Shown piece by piece: positions 50,199-62,296 of a stretch of 64,000 bases of DNA. The notes below the pieces were generated by a model that ran no database searches, was not told the origin of the DNA, and saw only the letters and a list, made by a program, of their open reading frames with translations. Where the stretch lies: the NCBI GenBank assembly GCA_036346405.1, contig CM070548.1:75026628-75090627 (forward strand). The letters run 5' to 3'. The DNA comes from Phyllostachys edulis (Eukaryota > Streptophyta > Magnoliopsida > Poales > Poaceae). Every line of letters begins with the position of its first letter. Positions within the stretch are counted from its first letter, which is position 1. A program made the translations under genes and the position numbers.

Positions 50199-50284
50199 TT
50201 GTAGGACCGAGAAGGCGACTAGGGGAGGCGGGGGGTGAATAGGCGCCACACAAACAAATGACACTACTACAAAAAGGCTAATAC

Positions 50285-50610
50285 TGGACGCCTCATCACA
50301 AATGGTTGACCAAAACCATCTGTATTACATACAATCATAGACGATTTTGGTTTAGAGACCGTCTGTGTTACTGGCTGCGCTAAAAACCGTCTGTGAAGAG
50401 GTAATATCACAGACGGTTCATGTTGAAAACCGTCTGTGAAGTATCACAGACGGTTCTTGTTAATAACCGCTCGTGATAATTCTACATATCACGAGCGGTT
50501 TTCAACAAAGAAGTATGTAAACATCACTGAGCGGTTCTTAACAATAACCGTCGTGATATTATCACATATCACGAGCGGTTTTTGTTATAACCGCTCGTGA
50601 TAATATCGCT
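50285..50610. repeat. CACTA-3 left subterminal repeat array
   Basis: Copies of tcacagacggtt, tcacgagcggtt and their complements. A second array stands at the right end, 53715-53995. Confidence 0.85.
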
Positions 50611-51487
50611 CTGACCCAATGTGTTTTCTTCTTCGTCGTAATCCGCTTCGGCTCCCCGATGTGTCTCTTCGTCGCATCGATCCGCTTCGGCTCCCCGATG
50701 CATCTCTTCGTCTCGCACTCTGAATTTATACCTTGTTTTATAAAAGGATCATCTGCCATCGAAGATGATCATCCCCACATACTTATAAAAAAATAGAAAT
50801 GGCTGCCTCTTCCTTGTCGCCGGCATTGATGGCCTACCGGCCGCCTTGTCTGAAGCACCTCTCTCATCAGACGTTGAACTGTCTTTGCGGAAGAACACTG
50901 TTTCAACAGTGTCTTCACTCCTACGTCGGCCGAGAATTTGCCGGAGCTGGTGATTGCCACCTTCCGCCGTCTTGACATCCTCCTCCGCCGTGTCTTCCGG
51001 GTGATCTCCCACTTTTGACGAGTTTACCGCGTCATCGACGTGGTGCTCCAAAACGACATTGCACGTCTCTAGGAGGCTTGCCGTCACTTGGACTGCGTAA
51101 TCGAGGCGGTAGGCGATCGAGTCGACCCGACCGAGACCTCTCAAGCAAGGGAAGAGAGCCTATGGGCTCAATTCTTCTTGGTTCAACGATCTGAGGTCTT
51201 CGGAGACACTTTCGAGCAAGCTGCGTCGTGAGTGGGCGATTTTAGGCTTCGTCACGATGATCATGAACCGTCCGATGCCGACGCTGTCGCCTACGAAGTA
51301 TTGAAGACGGAGATAGCAGTCTACCTTCGTCACTAGAAAAACTTTGTTTAATTATAGGTTTCTACTCTTTTTTTCAAATATTTTTGTAAGCTCGTACTTA
51401 TTTGTTTGGCCATATGAAAATTCCAAAATGAAAAAAAAAGTTTAGAGGTGAAGTTAATTACTATATTAATTATATGTTGAATTATTA

Positions 51488-51702
<215 letters not shown>

Positions 51703-52550
51703 ATGCAAATTTTCAGCAATATTTAAATGACAAAATTGACATATAAACATGTAATTTCTTCATGTCATGTAAGTGTATATACAAGATAAATATACTTGAG
51801 AAAAACCATTTCACTGACGGTTCCATTATGGAACAAATCGTGATAATATCACCCAGCAGTTCCATAATAGAACCGTTTGTGATAAGTCTCTTTATTAGTA
51901 AAGCTTGGCCGCTAGGGTTTGCACTCGCCCTAACTCGTCACTCCCTCAGCGCCGCTAGGTTTTTCGCCCTAACTCGTCACTCCCCAAAGACATTTACTCT
52001 CGTTCGTTCCCTCCCCCCACTTCGCCGCCGCCGACGTCGCCGCTGCCGCCAGTTGTGACACCACTCAGACTTTGCACAAGATCGTATGATAGTCGTAGTG
52101 TCTTGTGTAGTGTCAGGGTCGTGCCACAACTATAGTGACGCCGCCACCCCGTGTGTCACCTACGCCGCCATGGCTTGGTTCTCCTGCTCGGCCTCCTGCG
52201 CTCGGGCCCTGGCGGGGCTTTGCTTTCCCCATCCTCCCTCTATTCTCCTCTAGATCTATTAGCTTAATGTCTTTTGTTGAGTTTGATTTTTATGCTTGAG
52301 CCTTAAGTTATGTCCTGATGTTTGTGTGATTTATGCAAGGTGAAGGAGATGGATGAGGGTTGTGCTAGTGGTGGGGTCACCACCGTGGTTGCGTTGTACT
52401 GAGATATCACCCTACCTTACTCCCTCTCTGTCTCTACCCCCTTGCTCTGTGATGAAAATGGCTAGTGCTCTGCGATGGATGTCGAGGGCTACTACTGGTG
52501 TGGTGGGTTTGGACACCCTTGGTCTTATTGTCTTGCTGATGAACTGCTCA

Positions 52551-52790
52551 ATGATGTTAATAGTCTTATGCTGAAATTGAATTGATAATTAGTTCATATT
52601 AATAGTCCCCTTGCTCGTGATGTAATGATGTCAATAGTCTTATGCTGAAATTGAATTTATAATTAGTTCATATTAATAGTCCCTTGCTCGTGATGTAATG
52701 ATGTCAATAGTCTTATGCTGAAATTGAATTGATAATTAGTTCATATTAATAGTCCCTTGCTCGTGATGTAATGATGTTAATAGTCTTATC
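52551..52790. repeat. 73-bp tandem repeat, three copies and a part
   Basis: A unit with agtcttatgctgaaattgaa and tagtcccttgctcgtgatgt starts near 52551, 52625, 52698 and 52771. The copies differ by single bases. Confidence 0.9.
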
Positions 52791-52917
52791 TTTGTCTCTC
52801 GCCATTCATTTCACCTTTGTCTATGTAATTGTGTTCATGCGGTCAAGTTCTCCTACCTCTTGCGTCCCGGTACATCCTACCATTCCATTCATAATCTCTT
52901 CTCTATAAAGTCTCTAA

Positions 52918-52955
52918 GTAGTGGTGCTTGTGCCATTAAAAGCGGCATCATATTT

Positions 52956-53050
<95 letters not shown>

Positions 53051-53697
53051 AGTATCCTGACCACTTTAGGTGGGGTCATCCACATGACATGAGAAGGATG
53101 AGACAATATCCACGGGCAACCTCATTGAGCCCTGCAAGTTTAAAAAGTATGGATGCAAGGAGGCGTCGGGACATCCAATTACGGATGTTGTCGATAGGTA
53201 ATTGGGCGTCGCTATGTTGAAAGTGGCGTTGATCTTGTGAGTACTCCGTAGGGAAGTGGTATCATCTATCGACAACCAACAATTCTTGAGCATGTAATTG
53301 TCTTTAAACCCAACAAGAACACCAAACAACAAGTTGAGAATTCTTTTGAAATATGAGAATGGTTGCTTGGTGTTCTTGTTAGGTTTAAAGACGATTACAT
53401 GCTCAAGAATGGTTAGTTGTCGATACATGATGCCACTTCGAATACCAAGGCCCACGTCACTTTCTGAATCTAGGTCCAATTACCTATCGACAACATCCAG
53501 GTAATTGGATGTCCTGACGCTCTCCATGCATCCATACTTTTTAAACTTGCAGGGGCTCAATGAGGTTGCCCGTGGCTACTATCTCATCCTTCTTATGTTG
53601 CGTGGATGATCCCGCCAAAGTGGCTAAGAGACTACGAACAATATATATATAATATATATATGATGCCGGATTTAATGGCACAAGCAACCACTGCTTG
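52918..53697. repeat. Long imperfect hairpin inside CACTA-3
   Basis: The left arm 52918-53330 and right arm 53361-53697 are reverse complements over most of their length. Examples are gtggtgcttgtgccattaaa, caacctcattgagccctgca, gtttaaaaagtatggatgca and cttgagcatgtaattgtctt, each with its mirrored partner. Arm lengths differ mainly because the left arm holds an (AT)n run (52959-53046). The loop is about 30 bases. Near 53184-53220 the left arm matches the CACTA-2 second gene at 40430-40466 (gtcgataggtaattgggcgt against atcgataggtaattgagcgt and onward). The same site lies at 28812-28848 in CACTA-1. The minus-strand reading there corresponds to the LPIDDI motif. A run of frames containing YIYIYI across the AT run is not a gene. 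Confidence 0.88.
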
Positions 53698-55381
53698 GGG
53701 CCTTATTGAGAAAAGTCATCACAGACGGTTTCAGCCACAAACCGTCTATGATAAGTACAACCGTCTATGATATGTACTTATCACAGACGGTTTCAGCCAC
53801 AAACTGTCTGTGATATATACTTATCACAGACGGTTCTTAGTTAATAACCGTCTGTGAAAGTATGCATCACAGACGGTTGAAAACCGTCTGTGATTTCAAC
53901 CGTCTGTGATGACCTCATGTTATCACTGACCCATAAACTCAGATGGCTCACAAAACTGTCTGTGATGACGTTTTTGAACCGTCTGTGAATACATTTTCTG
54001 TAGTAGTGTGACCTTTTGAAAATCTTTTCCCAAGAGCGTGCAAACCAAAAAGGTTCAACCCTAAAATAGCTAACGAGCTACAAAAGGTGAAACCAAGATC
54101 ACAATGTGGAAGCAAACACTTAAAACCAAAACACAAGAAACTCATCTTGAACTACCCCAACGGATGATCTGGCAGAGGGTCGATGGAAGGTCTCTCTCAA
54201 ACAGGGGATGATCTACACACAAGCCTAAGGATGACAAAAAGCTTACACATAAGTGCTTCTCAATCTCTCCCTAAAGCTCTCTCCAAGAGCACTCTAATCT
54301 CCACTCACCTCGCTTCCTCAAGGCTTTGCCTCTAAGTCATCTCCACCTCTCCTTTTGTAGTGGTGGCTAAGCCAACCACTCCCTCTCACAAATATCTTCG
54401 GGTGGTGGGCTATACTACCCACTCAATACTTACATCCCGTTATCACAATTTCAGGTAGACCTGGTACCTGCTTACAAAAATCGGTCATAACTCTCTCATA
54501 CGATATCTGAATTGCATGTTCTTGGATGCATTAGAAATCTATTGTCGAGCCATGTGACATCCACACAATCTCACAGCTAGATTTCATCTTCACAGTAGCT
54601 GGCTTCTCCAATAAGATACCACCCGTCTTCCAGAAGCCTCTGCTTGACCTTGACCTAGTCAAGACCTTTCCTCCAATGCTCATCACATGTATTCTCCATG
54701 AACACACATGTTTCCAAGGGCCCACTGACCTAACCGACAAATCTCTCTAGCTTCGGCCGCTGCCAAACTGCCACATCACTTACACTGATTTGAGTCACCA
54801 GACGCACCACCTTCCACCATGACAACACCCGGCTACCTTGACCATTTTGGACCTCGGCTCATCCCTAAGCTTAGTCCAGATCCACCTTGTCATTGCCCAT
54901 CATGTCCATCACCGGTAGCTCTCACTCTGGTTCCCTATCCCCATGGCTTGTAACCACTCCGCTAGCCTGGGTCATAAGCTCTCCTAGCTCAGTCCCAATC
55001 CCTTGACCGTTCTGGACCTAAGCTCTCCTACATTGGTCCTGGTCCCATCCGCCTCACCATGACGTGGCTCCAAAGTTCTACAACCATCATCGGCAAGCAA
55101 ACTTGTCACTTAGCACCGCACAACACACCTAAACATCAATTGACACAATTGATGAGCAAAGGATACACACCGTCTCACTTCGCTCCCGGAAGCTTCACCA
55201 AGTCACAAAATCCATCCCTTGGCTTATAATGCACCATATGCACCTCACCCATCTCCTCTCAAGGATCACCATTCTCATCCACTCAAGACCATCATGATTT
55301 GCTCAATCATGTCTCATAAAGCCTCATCACGCATCACACAACATGTAGGCACAAACCTCAAAGCCATCGAGGCATCATAAT

Positions 55382-58210
55382 TGTAACATCCCAAAAATCC
55401 AAAATTTGATAAAATAGAATGAAAATAGGTAGGAGAATAATTTTGGGCATGTTTACATGAGGTAAAAATTTATTTGAGCATATTTTGTGAATTTTCATCA
55501 AAGGTAACAGTGCATTTACATGAAAACATAAATTGTAAGAATTCTTAGGAAAATAACAGAGCATATAAAATCCTAAAAAATTAATATAAGAAACTATACT
55601 AGGTTAGGAATCCTCACAAAAATTTTTGTAAATTTTGGACTCATTTGCTCAGTACAAAAATTCAGCAAATACTCAGCCAAATTTTGGAAATTCAAAAACT
55701 GTTTTGAATTCCCGCTCTCCCTCTTGGGCCACATCTGAGTTAGCGCAAATCACTTCACTAGCACTAGCCCGGGCTAGCGCGTGCACTCGCCTTCTTGCTG
55801 ACAGGTGGGCCCCGCTCGTTAGAGCTTGTCTTCCACCTCACCTTCGCCCTCGCTCGCCAGTATGCCCTCACCAGCTCCGCTTGCGCACCCACTGATTTCC
55901 TTCACTGTCCACTGTTTTCGCCCTCACCTACCTCCGTCACCTCCACCAGACCTCACCCATGCCATCTACTTCCTTAATGGCAACTAACTCCCGCGCTGGC
56001 AAAGATACCCAGAGCAGAACGCGAGGTTTCCTGCGCTGTCACCGGTGTCTCGCTGTTTTTCTCGTGCGTTTGTCATGGCTATATAAGCTCTAGAGCGCGC
56101 ACTGTAATCCTTAGCTCGCCCACATTCCATTTCGCGCAAACCCAAGCTTCATCGCTCCTTGGTTTCGTGGGAATGTTTGCGTCATCCTCGACGCAGGTGA
56201 GCGCGCCTCCACACCATTGCCTCTTTGGTGAGATTTCTCACCCACGACATTCACGTCATTGTGATTCTCTTACCTCACTCACCTCCTACTTTGCTTAATG
56301 CAGCCCTGGTAGACTTGTAGCTTAATCGTGTTTGCCTTCGTCCTCGACTTTGGTGCGCACCAGATCTTGCCAACACGTTCCCATTGCTTCGGTGATTTTG
56401 AGCTCCACCCGAGAGCGTCACAACGTGTTCCATACCCCATTGATGCTATTCCCTCACTCAATGCAGATAGATTTGCAAATAATCCGAGCATAGTCGTTAT
56501 CTTCCAATCTCACGGCCGCCGCCACCATTTTTGTTCTCCTTTGAAGCCCGGTGAGTCTCGAACCGGTTCCTTGCGCCTACACCATGTCTAACACATCAGT
56601 GACCTAACATGACGCTCCTTGTAGCTCCTTTGTTGCTATGGTGAGCTGCCGTCGTGAACCTCCTCTGTGTCGTTGCTGCTCATTTTCTTCACCCTCGTGG
56701 TCGTGGTGAGTCACCGATCCTTATACGCGCATCAATTCACCAAGGGTGAGCCTCTAGTATACTTTCCCTCTTAGCCACCCATGGCGCTGCCACGGTTGCA
56801 TGCCTCTGGTGACCCTAGGTCCTCGCGCCCGACCCATTAGCACCGCCTAGTCTCACAGAGCCTAGTGCGCCACTCCTTCAGCCCAGGAAATGCCTCCTAC
56901 GTGAAATACATCACGGACCCGGGGCGTTCCGCCGCAATGCCGCCTCCGGCCATCCCCGTCGCTGCCACCACCACCCATAGCTTCGCCCTGCTTCCCTCTT
57001 TCCATTCCACTGTAGAACTCAGAGGAAAATATGTTTTCTCTGTTGGAAACTGTAAACCTCAAAGAATATGCTTTCGGCCTATCAGTTTTCTAATTTCTGG
57101 AATTTTCAAACCGATGTAAATTAAAACGTTAATAACTTTTGCATACAAGCTCCAAATGCGTTGAATATTTTTTTTTATAAATTCATCTAAAATCATGATC
57201 TACCTGAATATGCAAAAATATTTGGATTTTGTTGCTTTTGGAATTATTGTTCTATACTTAATTTGCTTCCGGCTTTTTAATTAGACATTGATTGTTCGAA
57301 CGACTTTTACGACGACCCTCCATCCTTGCATCCAGAACAACCTGAGAAAGGCAAGTACCCCCTTTGATCATGTTGATCCTACTATTTTAATTATTATACT
57401 TCTTTTGCAAAATCTATTATGCATGCGTGTATGTTTAATTAAAATTGCTAAATTTGGGGATATTGGTAGTCGTAATCCTATTCAATGCATAAGCTTCTTG
57501 AAAATTTGATGTCCTTACTGTTGTAGCCATTAGGTTATGGTATAGACAATAGATGATGTCAAATTGAGAATTTTGAGTGCGAGTATCGCACAATTTCTTA
57601 GTCAAGCTATAGTCTTCACAAAAATTTGCTAAAGGGGGTGATATGATGAACATAAGTTTGGGAGAGTTTGAAATGATGGCCTAGAGGAGTTTACCTATGA
57701 TATTTTGTAGATAAATAAAAATGAAAAACTTAGTTTGTTATGAGGGCGAGTTATATTATATTTTGAGAAGTGTAAGAGATGTATCTCACAAGTAGATATG
57801 GGGAGATCCTCGCTCGGGTCGATTAAGGACCGAACACCGGTATATCTGACTGAAGCATAAGCATGCAACCACATGTTCTGGTATGGGACGGCCTAGCTAA
57901 TTAAGTCATCGAAAACTAGCCTTACACGTTGGTAGACCGTAGTAGTGTGAGCATGACCGGTGTAGACATGTTCGAAGGGACTCCCTTCACTGAGGCGTTC
58001 GGAACAAAGCCTTCCGACACAACGACGAATGCCTCACTGAGACGGGGGTGTACCCGGGTGAAGTGAGGGTGTTCATTCACCGGGCTAGTGCAAGGATAGG
58101 ACTATTAGATATGTATATTGTGTAGGGTGTTATTTGCTATTGTCCAACCTTGTACATGTTATATATCCGCCTTTGGCCCATTGGAATGGATATGATGCAT
58201 TATTCTAAGA
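55382..58210 (+). mobile_element. LTR-like region, TGTAACATCCC class, followed by a primer site
   Basis: It starts TGTAACATCCCAAAAATCC, like the other TGTAACATCCC LTR at 27708 read on the minus strand. It continues as non-coding LTR-style sequence. At 58211-58223 tggtatcagagcc is the primer-binding sequence complementary to initiator methionine tRNA. Either this is one 2.8-kb 5' LTR, or the last part from about 58128 (TGTTATTTGC) is a different short copia LTR. No TSD was found. Confidence 0.5.
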
Positions 58211-58364
58211 TGGTATCAGAGCCATGGAAACCCTAGCCATGAAACCTGACTAGGATCTAATAATCCTCATTTAATTATTTATTTGTAATTCTTATTATGG
58301 ATAATAATACCGTCATATGGTTCTTGAGTATACCACTTAATATTCATAAGGGAGAAGCTGGAGG

Positions 58365-58550
58365 TCGTAAGTTCTTCTATGACCACCCCATGGTCGTAAG
58401 TCCTTTTACAACTACCCCATAGTCGCAAGTATTTCTATGACTATCCCCTGACCGTAAGTCCTCCTACGATCAGTCTATGGTCGTAAGCTTTACTACGACC
58501 ACAACCTGGTCGTAAGCTCTTCTACGACCAGTCCCTAGTCGATGGGGCTT
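58365..58550. repeat. Tandem ggtcgtaag / ctacgacca motif
   Basis: About six units of 30-38 bases, each with ggtcgtaag and a reversed ctacgacca half, lie near the start of the Tat-like LTR. Confidence 0.8.
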
Positions 58551-59144
58551 ACAGACATGTGGGCCTAGTTGATCAGGGAATCTTCTACACCATATCTAAA
58601 GATATGGGTAGTTAATTACGCTGTTATTCTCTAGAATAATGGCACGATTTAACTATCTGTCCTAGTGATAACTGTCTAGCGATGTAGGAACGTTACTACT
58701 CCCATAATAATCCCTAGTAACGGCTCCATCATCTGATGCATTGAGACGCCTTTTGGACTGGAGAAACGGTAGCCCACTTTGAGTACTGTATAAAAAGGCA
58801 GAATCATCAGGAGAAGGGGAGGAGGGCAATTAGGAGCACAAGACATTACATTCCAGTCTTTCTCTTGATTTGTAACCAGCATACTCAATATATCCACACA
58901 GGTGTAGGGTTGTTATTCTCCTCGGAGAAGGCCTGAACCTGTATAAAAATCCCCGTGTCACTCTCTCTGCATGATTTGAGTCTTGGAGACCCCCCCAAAT
59001 CAAACAATCATTACGTAAGAGCGGTTCTAAAACACTGATAGTTGGCGTTGACCGTGGGGATCTTCTAGTCATGAGGTTTCCTTCATTTTTTCCAACTCTA
59101 ATGCTGCCAAGGCAGGAGAGTGGAACGAGGAGAACTAGTTCGAC

Positions 59145-61960
59145 TTGGCCGATTATGCAGTTATCGATATGGATGCTAGTTTTGACTTCGAGCCGAGTAT
59201 TGTATCATCCGATGGTGATGTTGTCTTCGGAGATCACTCTCTAGGAGACCATACCATCGATGGAATTGAGGAGGGATCCTTATCCCTCACAACATTACGT
59301 ACAAACAAGGAACCAGCTTCCTCAGAGGGCAAGGGTCAATCCGACCACCATCAGGACTGTACCAAGACAGGCTCACAATATGACGAGGGTTCCCCCCTCC
59401 AAATGTTCAAGTCCGTCTAAGATAGTCCGACCTGGCACGGCAAGTTCTGGAAGCCATCATTCTGGAGCTTCATCAGCATCTTGTGGTTGTCTCTTTCCGG
59501 TTAGCCCCACAAAGGATGGGGTCGAGCACGCTTTTCTTGCGAGTTCAACCATCCCATCGCAGGGCTCACCTGCATACGGAGACAGTTATAACCCGGAATT
59601 CTCCTTCCTGGAGGGTTTTGTTCCAAGTCACCAGACGGTGTCTTTCGACTACTCCTCAAGCAAGGAGGCCTCAAAGCGCAAGTGGAGATCATCAACGGGA
59701 GGTCTTCGTCCTTCCCTCAGATAATGATCACTCTCCTAGAGACAGGACTGAGGATGCTTACCGACGATCACACACTGCGACCTCTCGTGGTGATGATGAG
59801 GACACCTCTGGTGATGAACAGGGTCAACACTCTGATGAGCGTGAAGGAGATTCTCAAAATGCTCGCACTCCAGTGAGGTAAACTCGAGAACCAGGTATGG
59901 ACGTTCCTAAGACAACCCGACAGAAAAGAATCGTGGCTCAGAGAAATCTGCCTAGGCGCATTCACTATCAGTTGGAGGAAGCTCAAGAACTCCAGCGCAT
60001 CAATAATCTACTCGAGAACCCATCTCGTGAACTTGCTTGAACGCCCGACTACGACCTATTTGCTGAAGAGATCGCACAAAGGCTTAGAAGCACGATGGCC
60101 GGACTTGAGCACCCTCGCCGGCATCAACCAAGAAGTCATGGTGTATGACTCCATCAGCTTCCAATCGTTTGAACAACTCACCGCGTGAAGATCGGCGCAA
60201 CAACAGGTCACAACGTTTTCCTGATCTTCACTCTAGTCGAAAAAGAGTTGCTTGAACGCTTGATGATCAACGAGCTCCCAAGAGAGGTGATTGCTCACCA
60301 CTTGACTCAGAAATGTACAACAACAGATGGAATACGAGAAGTATTTCCCTCGTAAGGTAGAGACCTACCACAGGTCGGGTCCACCTATGACCAGGTATCA
60401 TCGTGTACGATCACCTGGTGACGGTAATCCTTCTTTTCCACAAAGAACACGTCAAGAAGTCATTACCGGATGTCGAACTTTCTCACTCGACCTCCGAGTA
60501 GTTCGCCAGTCGCCTCGGTTTCGACCAGTGAACAAGGAGAAGTTTGATGGATCTCAAAACCCCATTGAATTTCTCCATATCTACACAACCGATGTCCGAG
60601 CAGCAGCAGGAGGAGAGCATATAATGGCGAATTACCTTCCTACTGTGCTCGAGGGATCTGCGTGATCGTGGTTATTAAACCAGTCACTCGAGTCGATCTA
60701 TTCATGGTAGCACCTCTGCGACCTCCTACTAGCCAATTTCCTAGGCACCTACCATCGCCCTGGGAAATAGGATGACTTGCACAGGATGACATGAAATGAC
60801 CACGAGACTTTACGCCAGTTCATTCAATGCTTCAGTCAGAAGGATCATAGTGAATATCGCTTTAAATCCTCCTGCTACCATTGCCGAGCTCTTTGAGATG
60901 GCCAATCGATATGCGACTGCTGCCGAAGCAGTTAAATGGAACAACACTATTGATTGAGATAACAAAAATCCCTGAAGAAGCGGGCGAAAGTGGCAAGAAG
61001 AAGGATAAGAAGGCCAAGAAGTCTAAGAACAAGATCAAGGGCCAAAAGCCTCAGGTCGATCGTCCTAAGGAAGTCTTGGCCGTAAGCGATAAAAAGCCTC
61101 AAGGCTCCAAGCCATACTCCGATCGAGACAAAGGTAAGTGCCTCAAGCAGAAGAACGACAAGCCTAGGTGGTGCCCTTTCCATAAAAAGGAAGGACATGA
61201 CCTTCGCAACTGCCGAGTTTTTCAACGAAAACTCGAAGACTACTACAATGGCAAATGACCACTTCCTACTCTTGAGGTAGGGCAAGCAAGTGGTCGCAAG
61301 CAGTTGGACGATGACGAGGAGATGCCATTCCAAGATCCTGAGCATAACATCGAGCATATCTATGGAGAATCATCGGCATACGAGTTAAAGCCGCAGCTTA
61401 AGGCTATCAAACATGAGGTAAACTCCATTAACCCTCCTCTTGTCAATAATCTGCTGAAGTGGTCAGAAGTTTCCATCTCTTCCGAGAAGAGTAACTGCTC
61501 GATCCCTTCTACTCGACCAGTCGGTTTCTGATCGTGGCCGAGCCTACCATCAACAACTGTCGAGTAAATCGAGTGTTGGTTGATGGTGGCAGCTCGTTAA
61601 ATATTTTGTTTACGAGTACCCTGGACAAGATGCAAGTACCCAGGAACAAGGTAAGGCCGGCACGATACTCTTTTCATGGTATTGTATCGGGGCCTTGACC
61701 AAACCTATTGATCAAGTTTCTCTTCCTTTAACATTTGGTTCTCCAAGTAATTTCAGGACAGAAGATCTCCTTTTATTTGGTCGATTTCGATACGGCACAT
61801 AACGCCATACTCGGACAACTAACTTTGGCAAAATTCTTATTGGCTACTCATTATGGGTATCAATGTCTTAAGATGCCAGGTCCCAAAGGAGTGTCGAAAT
61901 TCCTTTGTGATAAAAAGATAAGCGCTATACGTGGGGCGGATCGAGCGAAAAATGACCGGG
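59145..61960 (+). pseudogene. Gag and aspartic protease remnants of the Tat-like element
   Basis: The frame opening MADYAVIDMDASFDFEPS at 59145 begins an acidic gag leader. The capsid-type Retrotrans_gag pattern is at about 60520-60700 (FDGSQNPIEFLHIYTTDVRA, then ANYLPTVLEGSA and a stop). A basic stretch and zinc knuckle CPFHKKEGHDLRNC lie at about 61172-61213. The retropepsin motif VLVDGGSSLNILF is at 61573-61611. The pattern AILGQLTLAKF and LKMPGPKGVSKFL follows. Stops and frameshifts at several points make it non-functional, and translation breaks off before reverse transcriptase. Confidence 0.8.
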
Positions 61961-62296
61961 GTCCTCGGTCCCCATACATATCATCGTGTTTGATTATCAA
62001 GCAATGTTATACTTAATAGTAATATGTTCAATAATTCAACATGACTAGATAAAATAGTAGCGACCAAAGTGCTTACCAAAATGAAGAGTCTTACAAGTAG
62101 TATTGGACTATTGGTTAATTGCAACAAAGTAGATAATAATGGATAAAGGTCCAACTCATGGACAAAAGACGGCCGGCATCGGCAAAACACAACATCCAAG
62201 GTCCTTTATAGCCTACAAAAAAAGAGAATAAATATTTAGTAAAATTGTATGTAAAAGAATCATGTAATGATCGAATAAAGATAAGTACATTAAATT

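Larger units (their letters stand above)
58330..61960 (+). mobile_element. Tat-like Ty3-gypsy retrotransposon, 5' LTR to protease, truncated
   Basis: The region 58330-59040 behaves as a 5' LTR. It has a TATA-like tgtataaaaag at 58787 and is followed by gttggcgttgaccgtgggg, the leader sequence that follows Tat-type LTRs in grasses. Decayed gag and protease follow. Reverse transcriptase, integrase and the 3' LTR are missing, and the hAT relic starts soon after. The left boundary is approximate. Confidence 0.7.

Noticed and set aside
52860..53060. Open frame with a long Tyr-Ile alternation
   Set aside because: It is the translation of the (AT)n run inside the hairpin.
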